In this document: positions 37,301 to 48,933 of the stretch, one piece after another | Layout: each line of letters begins with the position of its first letter | How positions within the stretch are numbered: position 1 is the first letter of the stretch | From: Daphnia pulex | Taxonomy: Eukaryota; Arthropoda; Branchiopoda; Diplostraca; Daphniidae | Assembly: GCF_021134715.1 (NCBI RefSeq) | Contig: NC_060027.1 | Coordinates: forward strand, 4,650,001 to 4,714,000 | DNA: 64,000 bases | Reading direction: 5' to 3' | The notes under the pieces: model-generated | What the model saw: only the letters and a program-made list of their open reading frames with translations | Database searches by the model: none | Told to the model about the DNA's origin: nothing | Position numbers and translations under genes: made by a program

Positions 37301-40300
37301 AATTTCGTTGCTATCGCACTCGTCATCAATGTTCTCCAACTCCTTTAGGACGGCCAAATGATTGGGCTTAGTCTTGTCGTCTGTAATTAAGTTATGATGA
37401 GTATTTGCATTTTGAATAAGTTTTTTTTTTAAAGAAGAAAATACTTACAAAAGAAAGCAGCCAAACTCGGTGACTTTTCGATGAGCATGTCCAGCATCTC
37501 GTCGGTGACGTCTTCGATTTCGTCGCTCTCCACTTGGTGCGTTAGCCAGGCCAGCACACTTTCTTCGTTCTTCAGATCACCTATGATAACATTCGATCGA
37601 CGACTGATTGAAAATACTAATCAGATAACTATCCAAAATGATTTTACCGATAAATAGACTCGGGATGCTGTTCTCGAAGTAAACCAAACTAGGCAAGTGA
37701 TCAATGCCGTATTCTTTGGCTTCATCTGCATTATCAATCTTGACGAAAATAATACCCTACATCCAATTGAGAAGATTAAAAATCTGCAGGGATAAATGAA
37801 TAACATTTAAAAAATCCAAACCTTTTGATCACATTCATCGTCAATGTTTTCTAATTCAGCCAGAGTATCTACGCTGGCTTTTTCGTCTTTGTCGTCTATG
37901 TAATCGAATCAAAGTAAAATTTAATCACAGTGAAAACAAACAAAATAATTAAGCCTATTACAGAAGAGAACGGCCAGATGCTTGGATCTCTTGATCAACA
38001 TGTCCAGCATCTCATCGGTGACATCCTCAATCTCGTCACTCTCCACCTGATGGACAAGCCACTCGAGGACCTGTTCTTCATTTTTCAAGTCACCTGTTAA
38101 TGGAAAAATAAAACCATAAACATTATTAAAAGTTGAGATGTATTAGAAGTATAGTGCTACCTTCGTAAATAGACGGAATGCCATTTTCAAAGTAAATGAG
38201 ACTGGGTACGTCATCGATTCCGTACTCTTTGGCCTCTTCTGGGTTGGCGATCTTGACGAAAGAAATACCCTGAGAAAAAAAGATTCAAATGATGGAATGT
38301 CGTTTATGACTCGATGGTAAAAACATCCGGTTCTTTTCACCTTTTGGTCGCATTCGTCATCGATGTTCTCCAATTCGGCAACGACTGCAGATGATTGGCT
38401 ATCTTCTTTATCATCTAGAAAATAATAATAAAAAAAATATCAAAGAAAAATGGAGTCCACAGCGAAGAGAAGTTATGACACAACTCCAAACCGGCTACTC
38501 GCGCTATCTCCGCGATAACAACCTCGGTCTCTATGAACTTCCAGACCCGTCCAGACCAATGTCGGAATTCCAGGTCACGGTAATCTCGTTAGAACTTTGA
38601 ATACTTCCGCTCTTATAGCTTCGGTTTCCTCGAGCCTCAATGGAATTAGTACGTAAGGTATTTCAAAAAAATGACAAAAGAAAGAAGACATTGGTCGCGT
38701 TGAACTTGCGGCTACGACGGCAGCACAATGCCGGTCTCTGGACAAACCACTTTGACACCTTTTTCCTATAAGTTCTTGTATCTAGTTCCTACAGACTTAT
38801 ATCTCACACTCGCACGGTTGAATCTATTAATACATGGAATAGTAGTGGCGGCATATGGTCCCGGCGAATGGTAGTCGCACATCGGCTGAGCTGGTTTTTT
38901 AAAAACAAAAGCAAAGAAAACCAGAAGAAAATGTCGGACATTCTTCTACAGCCGATATCAATTTCTGTCTGAATTACAAAGGAAAAAAGGAGCGTCCTAT
39001 TTTATTTTTTTTTTTTTCTTTTATCAATTTTAGGAATCAGTCCGTAAACATATCAAAACAATTCACAGAAGAAACAAACGAGTTCAATCCGGATGAGCAA
39101 AAAAAAAAGGGTAGCTCATATAGGAGTAGCAAAGTATTTTCTGGGAACGCAAACTCTCTCGTCGAATCGCGAACAAGAGAAAGAGAGAGAAAAAAAAAAG
39201 AGTAGCTATTTCTGTCGTAGTCTCTGACGTCCAGCTAGACGACGAGTCATTCTTAAAACCTTTTGGATAAAAACCATCGTCAGTTTGAGACGGCGCGGAA
39301 ACTGCTGGCGGAACGATAAACGCAGACTGTAAATGTACTGCTAGGCTTCCTAGACCGTCTCGTCTCGAAGCCTATTAATCAATTACGTGACTCCTTGAAA
39401 TAACTTTTCGTTCTGACGTATTGGCCGCTGGATAAACCGCTGGAAAATTGGGACCGACAGCCAGCAGCGCGGAGGATTTCAACCATTTGGTTATCAAGGT
39501 GGTGCCAGACTTACAGAAAAGGACGGCCAGATGGGACGATTTCTTGATGAGTTTGTCGAGCATCTCATCGGTGATGTCTTCAATCGTGTCGGAGGCCAGT
39601 TGCTCAAACAGCCAGGCCAGCACCTCTTCCTCGTTGGCCAAATCGCCAAAGTAGAGGCTCGGGATTTTGTTCTCAAAGTAGACGAGCGTCGGCAGGCTGT
39701 CGACGCCGTATTCTCTGGCGACGTGGTCGTCGTCGATCTTGACGAAGGCGATTCCCTTCTGGTCACACTCATCGTCGATGTTCTCCAACTCGGCCAGGAT
39801 GCGCTGCGACTCCTTGTCGTCGTGGTCGTCTGGTGAATTGCCGTCCGTGAGTCAGCAGTCCAGGGCCAGATCAGATATGAAAATCGCAACAAGATAGATG
39901 CGGTGAATACATGTGTCATCAAAGTGTAGATTGGCGAGTGCTAGCAAACAGGAGGAGGCTGGTGACAGCACACGGACGAGTATATCGCAGCAGGACAACT
40001 GTCAAAACAAGTTGTGTGACTCATGCTGCTGCTGCTGCTGGAATCGACTGCTGGGCGAACCAACGCCATCCGTTTGCATTTCGGTTGTGTTGAAGAGACA
40101 TACAAGAGTTTACAGTGCGTGGAACTAGATGCACCGTGTCGAGTTTTTGGAAAAATAAAAAAGACCCAAGCGTTGGAACAGCATGAAAATAGAAAACTCA
40201 CAGAAAAGGACGGCCAGGTGTTGAGCTGTGCTGGTCAGGGTTTCGAGGGTTTTGGCCGTTACGTCCTCGATCATGTCCTCGTCCTCGCTGGCAGTGTTCT

Positions 40301-42865
40301 TGTTCTGTACCAGCCATTCCAGCACGTCTTCCTCGCGCATAAGATCGCCTGTAAAATATTTGTACCGTGATTTAGTCAAACGGTATATTGCGAGCTGGAC
40401 AGCAGGCCAAGCCTTTTGTGTGTGCCGTTTCAGTTGATTTTTACCTTCGTAAATGACGGGGATGCTGTTGCGGTAGTAGACCAAAGTGGGCATAGTGCTC
40501 AGGCTGTATTCTTCGGCCAGTTCCTCGTCTGCGATTTTGACGAAAGCGATGCCCAGCTGGTCGGCCTCGTCGTCAATGTTCTCCAATTCGCGGAGGACTT
40601 TTTCGCTCTTTTTGTCCTGCGGCCGATCTGGCAGCAAAAACATTGAGAGAGAAGAAAAAAAGTGACAAATGAAATCAACAGACAAACAAAAACAAGTTGA
40701 GGTTATTTGGCCCGCAGTTGCTCTCAGTGTACATAACTATGTATAGGTTATTTACAGAATAGAACGGCGACGTAGTCCGTATCGTGGACTATCTTCTCCA
40801 GGATTTTGGCGTTGACTTCTTCGATCTGATCGGGCAAATCCATGGCTTCTAGACTGGTCAAGAATTCCAAAACTTGCTCCTCATCCAAAAGGTCGCCTAT
40901 AGTTCACGAGAATTCGTTGGTTTACGTCAATTTATACATCGTCCTGTCCGATTCATTTCCTAAAATCCACTATGACATACCTTCGTAAGCGATGGGTTCC
41001 TTATTGCGGAAATAAGTCAGGGCTGGATATGTTTTCACATTGTACTGCTTAGAGAGCTTCTTGTCGTTGATTTTGACAAAATGGACTCCTGCGTGGGAGT
41101 GCGTGTTATTCGTTAAAAATCAATCAACAATATAAATGATTGCAAACTCACCAAAGTGGTCCGTCTCGTCGTCAATGTTCTCCAATTCGCGCAAGACCTT
41201 GTCGCACTGCCGGCAGTTGCGTCCATCTGCGTGTGACACAAAAAACGGAGCCAGCAATCAATCTCAATTAAAGTAAATCTGAATACATTCGAGGAGATAA
41301 TTTTGATTCTTTTTCGGTTGTTGAGGCTTGAGGATAAGCGAAGGCGATTTGTTTATTATATAATTTCTTTCCGTCATCTTCACCTCGTTTCGTATATACA
41401 CGACAAAAACGAGGCGATGCGCACGGAATGGATTACAGAGTGTACACGGATGTCGAGTGGGATGGGGGGAAGAAAAAATGGGAGTGAGTTGGGTGGGCGT
41501 AGGGCGGTGGAGGTTTTTTGGGAATCGGTTTCTCCGAGAATAGAAGCGATATTTTTAAAAGTTCCTTGCGCTGCGCCCGGCACACTCTCAGCATTTCCCT
41601 CCTGTTTGGGGGTTCTTTTCTTTTTCGGCGCGTCTACCTCAAAATCCCGAATCTCATCGTGGGAGGCACTGTGACGTAATCGACATTCGTCCATTTTTTT
41701 TTTTGTGTCTAACGTGACCTCACGGACTCTTTTTCCAAAAGAGATTTAACCTCCTTGGGGGGCACTTGACTCCAAAGGCAAACGAGGTTAAACGACGACG
41801 ATGGATACGGAAAATCTCTTTTTAACAAGCCAGGCTGTCGTTGGATGGGCGGTGTATAGAACTTTTTGTACTGTTTATCCGTTTGTCATCGTGAACTTGT
41901 TATAAACATCGCAACTTACTGCAACATGTGGGCTCGAGCAAAACAACAACAAGCCGCCCATTCGGAGGCCAGCCGACGTCAAGTTCCGCCTGTATGTACA
42001 GCGTTCCTGGATCCTTTTTTTGCTCAGGTGCGTGGCCGACGAATTATAATACTGCCAACAATCTTCCGCATAGTTTCGCCGTCTCCGCACAAAGTTATTC
42101 GGTGGCGCAAGAGAGTAGTATGTGCGTTTGGGAACATGCGAGACGACAAAAAGGAAATCTGTCGGGCCATTTTGGGGTTTCTCGAGTGCTGGGTGGCGCA
42201 AAAGCCGCCAATGCGCCGCTCTGCTCTCTTGAGCGTTGGATAAAGTCTGCTGGAGAACTTTACACTAAAAACAGGGAGTGTGTGTGTATACTAGACTATA
42301 GCAAATGGTCAAACCCCCCCGCCGTATGTACGTCAGAGGGAAGTAGGCAACCGAACTTATCGGGGTATATAGGTGGTAGCGGAGAGAGAGCGGGAGAGAG
42401 TAAGAATAGCGTCCGCCACATAGTGTACGGAGCCGCGCGCAACCTAAAAATACATCCGGAATATCCTCTTTTCCCTTTTCATCAGAGGAAAGACGAGAGA
42501 GAGAGAGAGAAAATAAAATAAAGATGCAGACGCGATTATGGAGATTCCTCATGGCCTATATACCGCTGCTGCAGATGAGGCATAGAGGCAATTAGAAAAT
42601 ATTCTGGAACATTTCAAAGACGACGGGGGGAATATAATCATTTGATGGACAGACACTTACACCAATAGACGGCCACATAGTCTTTCTCGTCCAGTAGCCT
42701 TTCCAGTTGTTTGGCATTGACATCCTCGATGACGGCCTCGACTTTCTCCTCGTCATCGGCAGAGCCCGCTTTGACGGCTGCTTTCTTCTTATCGGCGGCC
42801 GATGAGACTCGATGGGCGGCCGCCACTAAACACACGCACACTAACCAACACCACGTCACTTTCAT
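28369..42865 (-). CDS. Giant thioredoxin-like module array protein, type I membrane
   Basis: Exons (5' to 3'): 42661-42865, 41152-41226, 40981-41088, 40756-40896, 40445-40627, 40202-40348, 39515-39829, 38341-38414, 38161-38269, 37962-38093, 37822-37895, 37648-37756, 37449-37580, 37198-37380, 36981-37112, 36706-36894, 36492-36632, 36103-36423, 35824-36009, 34934-34984, 33757-34134, 33399-33530, 33152-33334, 32945-33085, 32517-32846, 32260-32445, 32053-32181, 31800-31982, 31194-31334 or 30023-30163, 29662-29736, 29432-29539, 28795-28935, 28369-28721. The total is 5,487 nt, about 1,828 aa. It has a signal peptide (MKVTWCWLVCVCLVAAA), 15 modules of the form VAVxFY...CxxC...ELENIDDE...FVKI...PALVYF...YEGDLxxEExVLEWL, then a C-terminal membrane helix (LFMYALGGITSGFVFYTIF) and a short tail. 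The cis-Pro element and CxxC place it in the thioredoxin/PDI fold, so an ER or secreted-pathway lumen location is inferred. I know no named gene with this architecture. Confidence 0.88.
30023..31334 (-). other. Mutually exclusive exon pair in the thioredoxin-array gene
   Basis: Exons 31194-31334 and 30023-30163 are both 141 nt and encode the same half-module (GELRRGKLLYEW... and GDLKNEDSVLEW...) with identical entry and exit phases. Elsewhere the gene alternates strictly between the two half-module types; only here do two of the same type follow each other. The first exon ends with T and the second begins with GA, so joining them creates TGA. Each exon joins cleanly to the exon before (G|) and after (T|AC). 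They are separated by a 1,030-bp intron. The sequence therefore supports one-or-the-other splicing. Confidence 0.75.
33757..34984 (-). other. Skippable acidic cassette (two exons) in the thioredoxin-array gene
   Basis: Exon 34934-34984 encodes only the start of a half-module (GDPSEEADALDWLISRQ). Exon 33757-34134 encodes a 126-residue insert with a basic, Cys-containing start (GGRRCQTV, FECCPVK) and then a long Asp run with a D/S/P/H-rich tail. Both exons are phase 1 to 1. The preceding exon (ends G|) can also join directly to 33530 (AG GAA GTC...), giving GEVFEEDNVLDW, an uninterrupted half-module. The cassette is thus a candidate alternative insert. The Asp run recalls low-affinity calcium-binding tails of calsequestrin-type ER proteins, but that is inference. 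Confidence 0.6.
38451..38600 (+). mobile_element. Possible remnant of a non-LTR retrotransposon (RNase H end)
   Basis: Inside a 1.1-kb intron of the thioredoxin-array gene, the plus strand reads KWSPQRREVMTQLQTGYSRY and continues open to a stop at 38600. The pattern TxLxTGxSRxL resembles the C-terminal RNase H region of insect LINE elements, which usually ends in a Cys-rich motif not seen here. Short and isolated, so it could be coincidence. Confidence 0.3.
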
Positions 42866-44579
42866 TTCGTTCCGCTTGTTTCCTGGACGCTTATTTTACC
42901 GGGGGGTGATTGTGCGATCGACGAGACTTGTCTTCCAGATCTAATTGCACCCACACATCGGTGACGCACAACACTTGACTAAAAGATTCAAAAATCAAAA
43001 AATCTTGAAATCTTCTCCTTCCTGTTCTACTCGGGCTAGAGTCAACAGGGGTGGGAAAAGAGGGATGATGTGTATAATAGTCCTTTGCTGGCGGCCGATA
43101 TATGGACGGACACGGCAAGTCAAAAAGAAGGGAAATAAAGGAGGAAAAAAAAAGGGAAAAAGAATTAAACTGAAGTAGAGCAAGAAGAAGAGTCGGTGAG
43201 TTCAACTGCGGCCGCTAGCCAGACTCACTAGACTGACGAGATTGCGGCAATCCGAGCGCTCGACGTCTCCGAGTTCTGCACGGCAATTTCTTACCGTGTT
43301 TTATTCTTCTAAAAAAAATCTCTCAATGTGTGGCGGGTAGCGCCATCTTGAGGCAAGACTATCGGGTGCATTCCATGGACCGGCGGCGTCTCTCCGGAGA
43401 TTTATTTATCTGGGAAAGGCGGAAACGAAAAAACAGCAGACCCCCAAAAACACCCACTCGACACGGCGTGCGACGAACGGGAGGATCCGAAAGGCGCCGA
43501 GATGCAACGGACCGCCGACCTTCCGGGTTGTATATGGTCGCCATTCGTTAAAAAAAAAGGGAGAAACATAATCAAACAGAAACGAAAGCGGCTCGCTCTC
43601 TCCTTTTGGTAGCTGGAAAATATAGTCTACAAAGACAATACTTGTCCTGGAACAGAGGGGGCTGCTAGGTAAGGTGTAGTGTAGTTCTCTGCTTCTATAC
43701 ACAGATTATAGTAGAGAGAGAGAGGCGGGCGCCAGAAAATGGACTCGGACGGGTAAAAAAATTCCAACAAGAGAACAAGGAACATAACAAGAGAGAAAGA
43801 GAGGTGTAGGCTAAATCCTATTTATAGTGAACGGGTCTTAGTCTTACTCAGGGAGCTGAGCGTCAAATGACTGGTCGGGACAACCGTCAACATGTTCATC
43901 TTTTTTTTATTTGTTTTGTTCGGTTAGTTTTTCTCTTCGGCCGCGGTGAGAACCATGTCGTTGCGTGAGGAGTCAATCGGCCGTCAGTCTTTTACCCCAG
44001 AAATGCTTTGAAAGGAAAAAAAAAACCATCGCAGATAAACGCTGGATTTATGAGCCAACTGTGGACTACCTAAATATAAGAGAGAAAACGGTGCTCGGCG
44101 AATTTACTGACAAATTGTTTGATTTAACGCTCCTTTTCCTAGCAGACAGTCGCCCCCTTTGCAACAAAAGAAATATAACAAGAAATGATGATGAGACAGT
44201 TGGTCCCATAATAACTTTCAACTGTTGTTTTTGGTGTCCGGCCGTTCGTTGAGCGTTTCGAAATCCCCCTTGTTTGCCTAATTAGTTGGATGACCGTTAG
44301 GATCTTTTAACCGTGTAACGATTTCGTCCCTTAGTTACATCCGGTTGTTGTCTGTTCACGTATTTGTTTGGCATAACGAAATATTCGATAAAATCAGCAA
44401 CGAGCAATTAGAAAAAGGAAAAACAACCATAGATTTATACTGATTTAATTAATTAAAATAATTTGTAACGAGGAAGTACGTCAGGTGTGGGGGGGGGGTC
44501 CCTCTTGGACATACAATTTTATAGACTTTGCACATTGTTTGAAGTGTTTAAAGTTAAACAATTTTTTGAATTTGATTAT
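42866..44579. other. Upstream region of the thioredoxin-array gene
   Basis: GC-patched region expected to hold the promoter and 5' UTR. Overlapping ORFs on both strands around 43330-43700 are shadows of one another without domains. No RNA gene was recognised. Confidence 0.4.
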
Positions 44580-45350
44580 TTACCTACCGACAAAGTTGTG
44601 AGGTACAAAAACATGCCTGATCTGCAGTCGCTCTACAAATGAGTTAACACCCTGATTGAGATAACAGTCTAGCTCAGGAATAATTGTACTCCGTAAGGTT
44701 TTATAACCAACGCCACCAAAAATTGTCAAAAAGGAAAAATAGGGATCAATTTTGTCCTACCTTTTATAAGCCCGTGAAATTCACAGCCAGGCATCCACAA
44801 ACTGTGCTCTATTCGCAGAAATTAAGTGAATCCTCCAGTCAGGATAGGAAAAAGGGGTGAATATACACACACCTTCGCACGGGTGTACACGAGGACAGAG
44901 TTTTACCAATTAAACTGGATGCTGTTTATCTAGACAAAAAATAAAAAATTGGTTACGAAAAAAATATTGCAGAGACAAAAAGTAAGGAAAAGTGGCTGGC
45001 TCAGACCTGAAATCTGCACAAAGGTAAAGCAGGTTAACAAACTTTGCCAAGCATCAAATACAAGCATACATGATGATGATACAAGATGATGAGTCACTGT
45101 AGTTGGGTACCAACATTTCACAAATTTTGAACAGGTTTAACTCTACTGTATAAGCTCTCAAAATCATTCCATTCGTATTCTTAGTTTAATTTACCTGAGA
45201 AACAGCATGGAGTAGAGAGCATGGTGGAGTCAACAGGCTTGTCAACAGGACACCAAAGTTCACACGACGACCACATTTTATTTTGTTCACTTCTGCTATT
45301 TCTCTTGCAGACACGTACAGGTTTCCGTGACCAGTGATCCGTTCATTTTT
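44580..45350 (-). CDS. Unrecognised gene fragment with spliceable open exons
   Basis: Four segments join in one frame through plausible GT-AG sites: 45195-45350 (52 codons, with YVSAREIAEVNKIKCGRRVN), 44907-44929, 44761-44801 (LWMPGCEFHGLIK) and 44580-44668 (GVNSFVERLQIRHVFVPHNF, then GR and a stop). Frame 45195-45350 is open from its acceptor to its donor. I found no convincing start: the in-frame sequence just upstream has a stop, so a further exon is missing or this is a pseudogene. The family is not recognised. The model rests only on frame continuity and splice consensus. Confidence 0.3.
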
Positions 45351-45491
45351 CTACAATAAGAAATATCTGAAACACTTCGTCTCTTTTTGCTTTTTCGACT
45401 GTGAAACAAAGTGAAAGCAGACGACACAAATATTCTAATTAATCACGCTTTAACATATCGATATTAATAATTCCCGCCAAAATCAAAATGC

Positions 45492-45516
45492 AAAAAAAAA
45501 AAAAAAAAAAAAAAAA
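45492..45516 (+). repeat. Poly-A tract (25 nt)
   Basis: Uninterrupted A homopolymer. An 89-codon ORF starting in it (45488-45757) is not called because its beginning is pure Lys from the tract and the rest shows no family similarity. Confidence 0.7.
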
Positions 45517-48500
45517 CGAAAAAAGCGGTTTAATCACCAATTCGCCAGTGCTCAAGATCCGCTGGACAGATTGGGATTATTTTAATTTCACCAACACGGG
45601 CAAGATCAAAGTAACAAATTTAACGAAACCCGCCCTAATAACACCCCTGCAGGACTCTCTTGGAAGCCAAGATTTTTTAAAAAAGATATTAACAACAAAG
45701 TATTCGTATTTAAATTGTGTTTGCAAAGTTTTTAAGTTAGAGACCGAAGTAAACTAAATGATTATATATTTAAACTGGTCGAGTGGAAATCGGTTAGTGC
45801 AGATTCGCTATGTTACCTCCGAGTTCTCGGTTACTAGCACGGCTAGCTGTGTAGAACACATAAGGAAAATCAATTAACGACGCTGACTTCCGCGAATTGC
45901 AAAAAAAAAATTGCTGGTTAGTCATTGAAACGGCTAACGAAAAGACCCGCTCGTAAACAATAGAGCAGACGCACATTTACGTTACAGGTGCTATTTTGCA
46001 CGCCAACGGTTTTTATATTCTCCGAGTTGGCCCACAAAAAAATCACATGTTCATATTTGCCATATTCCCAATTAGGCTAGTTAAAAAAGCACGATAACAT
46101 ATTTTTATTATTATTCTCAAAGTTTCATTGTTTATTTATATCGAGTAACCACATATCCTTAACTGAATTATTTTCATTGGCAATCTTTAATCAAGCCAGC
46201 AAAAACAAGTATACACCTTTACCGTTATAGTACCCGCAATCGGTCAGGACAAGGTTATTCAGGTGACATAGTCATATCAGCGAAGGCCAAACTGAAAACG
46301 TCCACTCGAATTTTTTGGCCGACAATAGTAAATGCCAATATAATTCCGTCCCGTTGCTTTTAGCGCTTCACCACCAAGGGGAAAAGAGGACGCAGCGCTA
46401 TACTGACTGAGGGGTTGAAAAACACAAAAAATCATCCAACCCTGCGTTCGGGCGCCGTGCTTATTATTGCGCCAATGTGTGGGAAACGTTCACTCTCGAC
46501 CGACGGCCACCAAACCCACAAAAAAGGAAAAAAATAAACGAACATATGGTCCAGTCCAGCACGCAGCAGCAGCGTCATACGTTCATTGCGCTTTGCACAA
46601 AACGCCCAATAGACGGAGCTGCAAGGCTGAAAAATTTGGGGAGGGCGTACAATACATTTTCCCGGAGATTCAAACGAAATAACAAGACGTTGAATTGGTG
46701 TGTGCGTATACATGTAACGTTATATCAATAGAAAAATATATATCTCCCACCTTGTGACGCAATTCTCTACGTTTTAACGTGCGACATTCTGAGACCTACT
46801 TCGGACTCGCTGGGTGGCTATGCTGGCGACGAATGAAGCGAAAGAATGAGGCAAAATAATAATAAGTCGACATCGCCCTTGGTATCATCGGTGATTTTTC
46901 CGTTTAGTCATGCGAAGCGCGCGCTATACAGTCGAACGTGGACAACAACGAAAAGAAGAATAACAAAAAAAATCTTCTTTTTGTAAGAGTCAAATTAAGG
47001 GGCAATCAGGTAGCTCAGATTGGTGATGTTTGGCTGGAGTCTGCTGCTGGAACGGTGGTGGGAAAAGAAGGCGGAATGAAAAGAAGCCGAGTGAGCCCTG
47101 AGCCAAACAATTCCGCACCATGTCGCGCCCGTCTTCTTAGAAACAAGATATTTTTCTTTTTCTTTCACCTTCTTTTGTGTTGTCTATTATTAACTACTTT
47201 TTTTTTCAGACTTCCAAAAAAAATTTTTTTTTTCAACATCCAGCCGAGTCTGGCCGTGGCAGTCGAGCGGAACTCTCTCCGTTCAATGTGTATATATGCA
47301 GAGCCTTTTTCTGGAGGGAATTTCTGTGCTACACACAACAGTCACACACAGGTATAGTTATACCACTTGTAACATCCAAACAGAGAAGCAAAGGGGCTCG
47401 CGCTCGGTAGCAACTATACACTCTTTTTTCTAGATTTTCACGGTTTCGAATTCAATATGACAGACTATATAATGTTACACTCACTCCCATGGCAGTGGCA
47501 ACGCCAAATTAAAATGAGCCATGGCACGAAATGTGTTGCATATTTAAAAAAAAAATCGGGACAGTTTCATTTGACTATTGAAATGTATTTTCAATAGGCC
47601 TCTTGATCTGATAAGCTGATAATCAAAGGAATGCAAATGATTTTATGGTTGACGAATGTTTTATTTTCAATTCGATCGTCCTATACGAAATAAAAAAATA
47701 AAAAGTCTAGCTCCTCTTTTGTTCAAGTGAATGATTCGTGACTTGATGATTTCCGGTTCGTGTCGATTCGGCAATCGACACGTGAATGATCTAGTCAATA
47801 CAACAACAGTAATGGTGTGTGTGTGTGGAATACCAGACCAGACAGTTGTTCCATATGACAGGGGGATTGGCAGAGATTGGCCAAATAGAGGCGGCCGTGA
47901 TGTGTGAATACATAATGTAAAATAGTAGTAGTAGGCTAGTATAGCCAGCGCACCGCGGAGCTCCAGCTGGAGGGGCTGGATGGAAACGAGTTAGGGGGCA
48001 ACCGACTGCAGGTGAGTCGAGTGGTACTAACCGTTCATCGCTAGCCACACTGCTGCCCACCTGTCACGGTCTACTGGCTGACTGGCTCGCCTCTGTACAT
48101 CATCCTTCTATTCCCTCCATTCCTCCATTCCTTTTGATTCCTTTTTGTTTTCGTTATTTCTTATTTCCCCCTCTTCTCCTTTCCATCCGTCAGCGTTGAC
48201 TGCGGTGTAAACGAACGCGCGTGAGCCATAGCCCCCGCCGCCGCTTGCGCATGGTGTTCTCGTCATCCCCCCGGCAGGTAGCGCAACCGTGTGCATGCAA
48301 CGGAATAAAGTAGGAGGCGGCCAGCCCCATCAGCTGGCCCAAACCATTTTCTCTCTCTCTCTGCGCTATGTGTGTTGGGTGTTGTTGTATTCTCTTTTGA
48401 TAATCCATCCTTTCCTATGGTCCCTCTTTTTCTTTCTTTCTCTCTTCTCTCTTCTCTTCTCTCTTTTCTCTCGGTCCGCCTAGATTTGTTCAGTGCGTCA

Positions 48501-48900
48501 GCGGATCCCGGCCGATTCGGCTCGACAACCTTATCGCTCGCCGTGTGCCTTCTTTTTTCCGTGTGCGGTTGTTTGCCCAGTTCTTTTCTTTTTCTTTCCA
48601 TCCCACCTCACGTCATTATTTTCCAAAGCTCGCCATCTCTATCTCAACAGCCACGCACGACCTATCGGCTTGATCCTGCGTCAATGTAATCTCGCCGGTT
48701 TGTTCTCGTTTTAGACTTTGTGCCAGCGTGAAACTGCTGCGCTTCGTTGGCCTTTTGATATTTTTTTGTTTATCTCCATTTGGGCGGCCCTGGAAAAATC
48801 AGCTAAGACAAGGGCAGGCCAGTCAAGCTCAACTCCGGCTCAGTGTCATGACGGACTGGTTTCCATAGTTGAACGTTTTTGTGTGACCACCTCCAAAGTG
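45517..48900. other. Intergenic, no gene supported
   Basis: Contains only short frames and low-complexity pyrimidine-rich stretches (48420-48480). One or more promoters may lie here, but I could not place any. Confidence 0.35.
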
Positions 48901-48933
48901 TCGAGTATTCATCGCCTTTTCGTCCGTTTTTCG

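Noticed and set aside
41380-41694. 104-codon minus ORF inside intron 1 of the thioredoxin-array gene
   Set aside because: Begins MDECRLRHSASHDE and looks moderately coding, but no splice site links it to the flanking exons in phase and no family is recognised.
44930-45121. Exon continuing ISGLSQPLF between the open segments
   Set aside because: Including it would require a 27-nt intron before the next segment, so it was left out of the model.
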